Shown: positions 57,735 to 64,000 of the stretch, piece by piece | Position numbering within the stretch: the first letter of the stretch is position 1 | Layout of the letters: each line of letters starts with the position of its first letter | Assembly: GCA_964034945.1 (NCBI GenBank) | Contig: OZ035960.1 | Coordinates: 51,711,706-51,775,705, forward strand | Length of the DNA stretch: 64,000 nucleotides | Direction: 5' to 3' | Source of the DNA: Chrysopilus asiliformis | Taxonomy: Eukaryota; Arthropoda; Insecta; Diptera; Rhagionidae | The notes under the pieces: model-generated | Told to the model about the DNA's origin: nothing | The model's database searches: none | Seen by the model: the letters and a program-made list of their open reading frames with translations, nothing else | Translations under genes and position numbers: made by a program

Positions 57735-58037
57735 AAAAAAAAAAATGGTGTGGGAGGTACCTGTCATAGTTACCGCTACTTTTCCAAAAGTTGATAGAAA
57801 GCTACGATTTTTGTAAAATTTATCAAGAAAAAATTTCAAGTCGCTGGGTCAACGCGTTCTTGAGTTCTTTCAGATACGTACAACGTACAGACCGACAGAT
57901 ATAGATGCACGAACATCCTCATAATTTTGCCTGAAATGCATTTCGTACTGAACAGAAATTTTCTATCTGCCTCCGTTTTCGAGTCGTTCTCCATCACGAA
58001 TTCAATACTTTCTTCCTATAGAAGAGGAAAGTAAAAA
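57735..58037 (+). repeat. Family B 3' end
   Basis: GGGAGGTACCTGTCATAGTT, TTCTTGAGTTCTTTCAGATA and GCACGAACATCCTCATAATT match the copies at 9345 and 42818. It ends in a terminal hairpin (ACTTTCTTCC-tata-GAAGAGGAAAGT) and AAAA. The 5' half is not recognised. Confidence 0.55.
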
Positions 58038-60323
58038 TGTGTCGACCCATGGTGGAAGAAATTCAAAAGTAGGCCTGCAGCAAATAATGCAGGGTATCAG
58101 GAGCTCCACGGGTTGATCTGCGATAGGTACCTTGAGGATGTAATGTCATGTCCTGGATAACTCCGTCTGCCTGATACAAGCCAAAGTTGACTTATGAAAA
58201 ATTGACTTGAATCAGGTTTACTATTTTTCTGAGTGCAATTTAGAGAGTTTTAATCTTCCTTTCTTTATCTTCTTCGTTTCCTACCTTCGACCGGTTTTAA
58301 GGAAAGTCCTTAATTTTTTTTGTGTTTCTTATCTTCGACAAATTTTAAGGAAAGTCCTTAAAATCCGATAAAACAATTCTTTCCTGCCTACAGACCCAAA
58401 TGTTTAGTCTATTCGGGATTCCGAAAATTTAAATTTTATTTTATTAAAATAATTTTACAGCCCATTTTTGACACTATATTGAGATAAACTACGAAAGTTG
58501 TTAGATAGCACAACATATCATGTGAAAAGTATGCTTTTGTACAAATATATGACACTAAAAAGCAGCCTTGCATGAAATTTCACCCTATAAATCTTACAAC
58601 TACAATGAATTGCCTCACGCTCGCCCCATAACATATATTTTCATTGTGGAAATTTATTGAACCTGCGGATTGTCTAATAACACACTTTACAGACTCCTTA
58701 TCGAAATCTTCACGGGGTTAAGAATGAATTTATGGGTTCTTGCGTTGCGTTTCAGTTTCGAAAAGTGTTTCCAGTTCCATTTCTATGCTCCGATGGCACC
58801 CAGTGTGAAAAGTGGTATAGACGGGTGGCGCGATATCAGTTCACCAGTGAATCTAGCATCTATAAGAGGAATTTTGTATACGCGATTATGGTATACCACA
58901 ATTCTTCTCAATTCTTAATCCTGATGTGTATTATGTCGGTATATATTATAAATATATGCTATACTATGCAAAAGAATATTTATTTATTTCGATAGACCTA
59001 CATTGTTGTTGTTGTTGCTACTATAAGTCAGCCGTTCTCATGCGGATCGAATTTATTTATGCCGGCGCGAAAAATACACAAAAGTATAGTGAATACCATA
59101 TATCTTACATAGAGTTGAGAGCTGTAAGGCAAGACAAGGCAAAGTTGAAGGCGATGCTCAAGCAAACAGGAGGATGGATATGATAAATAGCACTCTAGAT
59201 AGCTTTATTTATTCATCAGTTTTAAAATGCCAGGTCTTGTACGATGGTTAACACCAAAAGATTTAGCAGCTCGGTTACTCAACCGTCTTCCATGCAATAC
59301 TCGTACAATACAGCATTTAAGCGATATAACCTCTTCCACTTGCTTTCGTAGCCGGCTTTTCAAGAACGTTTAATACTATGCTGCTGGTGTCTAGCCTGCC
59401 TATAGAAATGATATTCCTTGACTTCAAAGAGTTTCCCTCAATACACTGGCATATGTTGCTTAGTCCTAATACGATTTCCAGCTATCGGTTGATTGGAAGT
59501 CGAAAGCTATATACCAACATGACATACAAATAAATATCCTTTGCTCGTGTGTAAGTGAGATATAAATTATGTTCCTTCTGACGTTAGATAAAAACCCCAT
59601 CTGAAGATTGAAATATGTAGTGGTGTTAATATTTATGATGTAGAAGGGAAAACGCTGTTGATTAAGCACAATATGGTGAATGAGGTTGATGGTTCCACTG
59701 TAAATTTTCTTGACGTTCGTTGTCAGAATAAGTATGGATGCCGTGATTTCGCTTGCAGTCAAAAGTGCTAAGAAATTTATGGTGTAAGACGAAGATAATT
59801 AAACTTTACTCAACCGCTATCTAATCTATAACTGCTTAGATTCTAGCAGAATTTGTTTGGTTTATTTTTTTATTTTTAAAGTTCCGTACCCAAAAGCATC
59901 CCAAATAGCGAAGACTTTGTGAGATGCTGGGAATAATCGACATATTTATAAAATCCATAAAATAACTCAAACTCAAATTTTCATAATTAAAATGTGATAA
60001 ATTAACCATTTAAAAGATGCACTGAATTCAAAAAAGCAGAAAAGGTTTTCCAAAAAAATTAAATGAGATTTTTCAGTACAAAAGTTTTTAAAAAATAATT
60101 GAAAATAGTTTCCTCAAAAGTATATACATATATGCTTTGAAAATGGAATATGGTTATGACCGGTTTATTGTACAACCTATCCAATAGTGAAAACTGTATG
60201 AAAATTCATTCTGTAGTTCAGTATATAGCTGGAGACGGTGTTAATAGCGAGGGTTTGGGGGAAGATTCTAGTGAGCCAAAAATTTCCTTGAGGAATAAGT
60301 TATCCAATGATGAACACTCGACC
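58038..60323. other. Unannotated; mixed sequence
   Basis: About 58040-58190 is less AT-rich (CAGGAGCTCCACGGGTTGAT, CCTTGAGGATGTAATGTCAT) and looks like part of an unidentified dispersed repeat. Positions 60150-60320 form an open frame with an acidic, coding-like composition (AGDGVNSEGLGEDSSEPKIS), cut by the Helentron-like copy that starts at 60324. Neither is recognised. Confidence 0.35.
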
Positions 60324-60865
60324 AAACATTACAAAAGCTATAATTGCTAATCTGGCAATTATTGAAAACCCGTATTCGTATAAAAATTCGTTGTACCAAA
60401 ATTCTACTTTGAGTCAAACTTTCCAATAAGATTTTTTTTAAATTTATTCCAATCGGATTTTGATGTATGGGAGTTTTATGTAGAATCATATCCTAAATAA
60501 CTTTTGTTCTTGCACTTTTTTGATAAGATGCACCGTTTTTGAGATATTCGCAAAAAACTTTTCCGTTCTAATGGTCCATTTTCGCCCATTAACGAACTTA
60601 GCCTCGCATTTTACGAAAAACCAATCTGCGCAAAATTTCAAGTCTCTAGTTCAATCCGTGCGCCCGCAATCCGCGCCACAGACGGACAGACGGACAGACG
60701 GACAGACAGACAGACGGACGGACGGGCGGACATGCAAAATTCATTTTTTTATCATTCTAAACACACTGGTGTAATTTATTTTTGTCTGTGATGACGGGAT
60801 CTTGGCGTTACAAACGGTAAGGCAAAGTTAATATACCCTTTGGTTTCACCATACGGGTGTAAAAA
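60324..60865 (-). mobile_element. Helentron-like family A copy, slightly diverged
   Basis: It starts AAACATTACAAAAGCTATAA, has the stem-loop with one change (ATTGCTAATCTGGCAAT), loses part of the GTATGGTGA arm, and ends CACCATACGGGTGTAAAAA; tract at 60680-60731. Confidence 0.78.
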
Positions 60866-61040
60866 CTGTCCAGAGGTTCAGGAATTAACATAAGAGTGCT
60901 TTATTTTTTTCTCGAGATATTGGCATTAATATTTGAAAATTTAGTTTTTTTTTTGATTTTTTTAAAACTTACAGTTTTTTAGAGAAGCCGGAGTACGAAA
61001 TTGTATTATTATTTCTTGTATAACAAAGTAACGTGCTGTT

Positions 61041-61380
61041 AGGGTGACCAGATCACCGGTCTTGACACGGAGTCTCCAGTTTCAAACCCGAGTCTCCGAG
61101 CTCCGGGTTTTGTTATAAAATCTCGGGGTTACCAAAAGTAATTACTTACTTTTTTTGGTTTTATATGAGCATAACATCTTATGTTTATATGGAACTTTTT
61201 TATGGGTTGCGGTATCCTGTGAAATGTGTTGTGATATCACAAATGACGGTTCTATGGTAGTTGGTGTTCAGATTCTACCACTATTTTAGAGTAAAATATT
61301 ATCGTTTTTCGCCATATTAATATTTTTATTCACCACGACCAATTTCCGAGTTTACAGAAATAAGAATCTGGTCACCCCAT
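61041..61380. mobile_element. 340-bp hAT-type MITE with 8-bp duplication
   Basis: GTGCTGTT is present at 61033-61040 and 61381-61388. The ends AGGGTGACCAGAT and (reverse complement) ATGGGGTGACCAGAT form a near-perfect inverted repeat with two extra bases at one tip. GAGTCTCC words repeat inside the left end. The flanks belong to a short repeat whose next copy (TAAGAAAGTCATGTGCTGTT) is at 61455. Confidence 0.68.
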
Positions 61381-61506
61381 GTGCTGTTCAGAAATTTTCG
61401 GTCTAATTTTGTTTTACTGTGTAATATTTTCCAAAAAAAAACACTTTTTTTTGTATAAGAAAGTCATGTGCTGTTCAATCAGACGTTTTTTCATAGAAGT
61501 TATAAG

Positions 61507-62500
61507 CAGTGTTGCGGCCAGATAATTATTTTTTTATCTAGATAAAATAAAGATAAATGCTCGTAATGTTTATCTAGATAAGATAATAGATAATGAAAAT
61601 TTGAAAGATAATAGATAAGATAAGGTTTTAGATAAATATTTATTTTAACCCTTTAATGAACAATGACGTGTATATGTAACTGGTTTCTGGTGGGACATGA
61701 CGTGATAAACGTCAAATAATGTCTTACTGAGTTTATCTGGACTATGTGTGTTTAGTAACCCTTCAGAACTGCAAAATATTGTCGTAGCATCGATACAAAT
61801 GTACAGAAAAAGGAATTATTCTTGGAAATATTTTTTTTTTACTTTTTTGTGATTCCCCGAACACCACGATGTGTGACATTCTGAGTAGCGCACTCTAAAA
61901 AGTGGTGTCCGCGAAAGGGTTAACATTGCATAAAATTCAAAATTACGTACTAAAAAAATATTTTGCACAAAATTATTTGTTTTTCTTTTTTTGTTGATTT
62001 CCAATTTAAAATGCAGTTTCAATAGCCCGGTTTATGCCTTAAACAGATAGGACTGCGAGTTCGACTGCGAATTCGACTGTACCGTCGGTTACGCAGTTGA
62101 CGTTGCAGTCGAAACGTGGAGTGGAACACATGGAACGTCGTGCAGCACTTCAACAACAACAAATATGACATTTGTATAAAAGAAATTTGTCTATCATGTT
62201 AAAGAAAAAAAAATGGTTGTGGGATTTGAAAATTACCGAAAATGAATACTAATATTTTCTAGTGGTGTACGAATATTACAGAGAGGTTTTGGTATTGTCA
62301 ACCTAGATTTTTTCTAAAAATTTCGATGGCACCCCCACGACGCAACGTCGAATTTAGAATTTTGGCTAAAAAATACGTCGCAGTCGCAGCTGCAGTCACA
62401 GTCGACGTCGTCATGTGTGTCACTCCATATAAATACCTGGTCGCTAAATTTTTCGATGTCAAACTTGACGCTAAATTTTATCTAGATAACCGCAACACTG
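61507..62500. mobile_element. 994-bp hAT element, exact 8-bp duplication, nested MITE
   Basis: GTTATAAG at 61499-61506 and 62501-62508. The ends are CAGTGTTGCGG and CCGCAACACTG, followed inward by TTATCTAGATAA words. Inside are a TTAA MITE (61649-61919) and, at about 62035-62450, a region rich in GCAGTCG/CGACTGC words that may be another MITE. No transposase. Confidence 0.82.
61649..61919. mobile_element. piggyBac-like MITE, TTAA sites, nested in hAT
   Basis: TTAA at 61645-61648 and 61920-61923. The tips CCCTTT and AAAGGG match, with weaker agreement further in. GACGTG/CACG words inside. Same class as 10730 and 2187. Confidence 0.55.
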
Positions 62501-62508
62501 GTTATAAG

Positions 62509-64000
62509 CGAATAAACAAATGCTCCAATTCTAGGTCCGCATAGAATCAAAAAGAATGATTCTTTTGGATTCTTTTTCATTCGCGAATCGAAAAGTAAAG
62601 TTTCGTTCGCGAGCGAATCGAAAGAATAAAATTCTCTTTGAAAATAATCATTCACGAGTTTTATTTTATAAAATTCGATTCGCAAACAATTCAAATGCAA
62701 AAGAATTTTATTTTCGATACACGCATCGAATTTTCCGTACCCTGATGACAACTGATAATTTATGCGACGATTGGTTTAATGCGATGGGGTTAAATTTTGT
62801 GTGGGAGAGACATTCAATATTCCGTAGTAGATCATTTTTAGCGTATTTGGAAAAGTATTGACTGATTGTGAGTAATAAAAGCTTTTTTGCAACTTAAGTA
62901 AAACATTTTTTATTTAGAGTTTAAATTTGAAAATGATGGAAAAACACGAATTTTTCTCTATGAAAAACATTTTTGATTACAATGAAATTTCAACAGAAAA
63001 ATCGTAAGGATTGAAAATATGCTGTCAAAAAATTACAGCCTGCTGGCAGTAGACATACTATTTTTATATGACTTATATTTTTCTATGTTTCTTTTGTTTT
63101 AAAATCGGTTGATTATTTCGCTAATTGAAATTTCGAACGTCCATTAAATTATGTGACAACAAAGATTAGTCGATAATGTGAATTCGATTGATTAATTCTC
63201 GCATTTGAATATTTGAAATTCATGAAAAGTTTCACAGAAATAACTTTCGCTTTGGTTAATGGGGAAGAAAGCAATAACAACAAAAAATTGTCCCCTCGCT
63301 ACACTCGTATGTACGAATGGATGATGGTATGCTGATCAGAGAAAAATGCAGAAAACGAGAAACCCCAATTAAGAACTGTCACTAGAGAACATCGTGTTTG
63401 AAATATTTCACAAGGCAGGCACGGAAGAAATATGTGCACGTCCTCTGTACGCGTTCTCATGTCCAATGTGCAGACAGAAAGACAGTCTAAACAGACAGAT
63501 AGACAGAAGCAACAAACAGGCGACAGAAAACATAGAAAAGACAATAATGGACTGGGAAAATGGCAGGTCATATGACAGGTTTTAATCGCGATCTCACTAT
63601 ACGTCATACCGATTCCATCTGATGTGGACCAACGAATATAACCATACGATATGAATGCTCCGACCTACACAATCCACAATTTTTGGGTTTACGTGAAGCA
63701 TGTGATTTTGTAGATTAATTCAGCCCCCCTTGGAACTATAACAACCTTGGAACTTTTGGGAACTACGATAATGCACAACACTCTAGAATATCATCCCGTA
63801 GGAAACTCGTCGAACCAAAAACAATTATTCATTGCAAGGCTCCCCAGAATTTGCAATCCCTGGACTGCTGCGGAGCGAAACAAGATTGGGAGGGACTTCA
63901 TTTTCCGAGTATCCAGCATCCCAAGACTCGGAGTGACTTTTAGCACATCACGACATCATCATATTGTTAGAAACACAAATATGTTTGGCGATTTACACAT
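62509..64000. other. Unannotated sequence with GAATCGAAA palindromic words
   Basis: From 62540 to 62730 the words AGAATCAAAAAGAATGATTC, TTCGCGAATCGAAA and GCGAGCGAATCGAAAG recur in both orientations, like the inner words of MITEs, but no bounding inverted repeat was found. The rest holds no recognisable gene. Confidence 0.4.

Overview
The window is intergenic or intronic DNA from an AT-rich insect nuclear genome, most likely a fly. I found no convincing intact host gene, rRNA, functional tRNA gene, operon, CRISPR array or bacterial gene. The case for a dipteran rests on about eleven copies of a 540-610 bp non-autonomous element. That element carries a (GTCY)n tract, a TATACCC...GGGTATA start and a GTTTGTAACGCC core, which is the layout known from DINE-1/mini-me (Helentron-associated) elements of flies. 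The other content, mariner, hAT, PIF/Harbinger, piggyBac-like and pogo-like elements plus a tRNA-type SINE, is typical of insects. All family names come from reading motifs and structure; no database search was possible.

Layout. 1-11 kb: TTAA-flanked piggyBac-like MITEs, a TAA-flanked Harbinger-like MITE, a 1.85 kb CCCAAG-ended element with a short coding remnant, and the first Helentron-like copies. 12.9-17.3 kb: an inverted-repeat composite abutting a mariner relic that itself holds a MITE, then a pogo-like MITE enclosing a second TIR element with a tRNA-like segment. 19.3-23.2 kb: a 162-bp tandem array, a foldback, an old Helentron-like copy split by a SINE, and a triple nest (hAT containing a TTAA element containing a TAA MITE). 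25.3-25.8 kb: a possible zinc-finger scrap and a THAP-like exon. 26.9-28.3 kb: inverted and foldback repeats. 29.5-33.9 kb: a 1.9 kb element built around CCCAGTAAA words, two further TIR elements and another Helentron-like copy. 36.2-40.2 kb: a mariner broken by an 838-bp TIR insertion, then the best-preserved gene in the window, a complete hAT transposon (38029-40200) whose 489-residue transposase is interrupted only by a 50-bp intron. 41.6-44.3 kb: a CCCAAG-ended MITE and a second Helentron-like family carrying a Harbinger-like MITE. 46.3-50.4 kb: a mariner relic, a 200-bp (TA)n tract and more dispersed repeats. 51.6-57.2 kb: a 2.5 kb TIR element containing two converging Helentron-like copies and a foldback, a PIF/Harbinger deletion derivative with the start of its transposase, a perfect hairpin and a 251-bp MITE with 36-bp perfect ends. 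60.3-62.5 kb: a last Helentron-like copy and two hAT-type elements with exact 8-bp target duplications.

The genes do not form a pathway. They are parts of transposons: one probably autonomous hAT, several broken transposases, and many non-autonomous passengers that would depend on enzymes encoded elsewhere. The nesting order gives relative ages: the second Helentron-like family and the mariner relic were present before the TTAA and 3-bp-target MITEs inserted into them.
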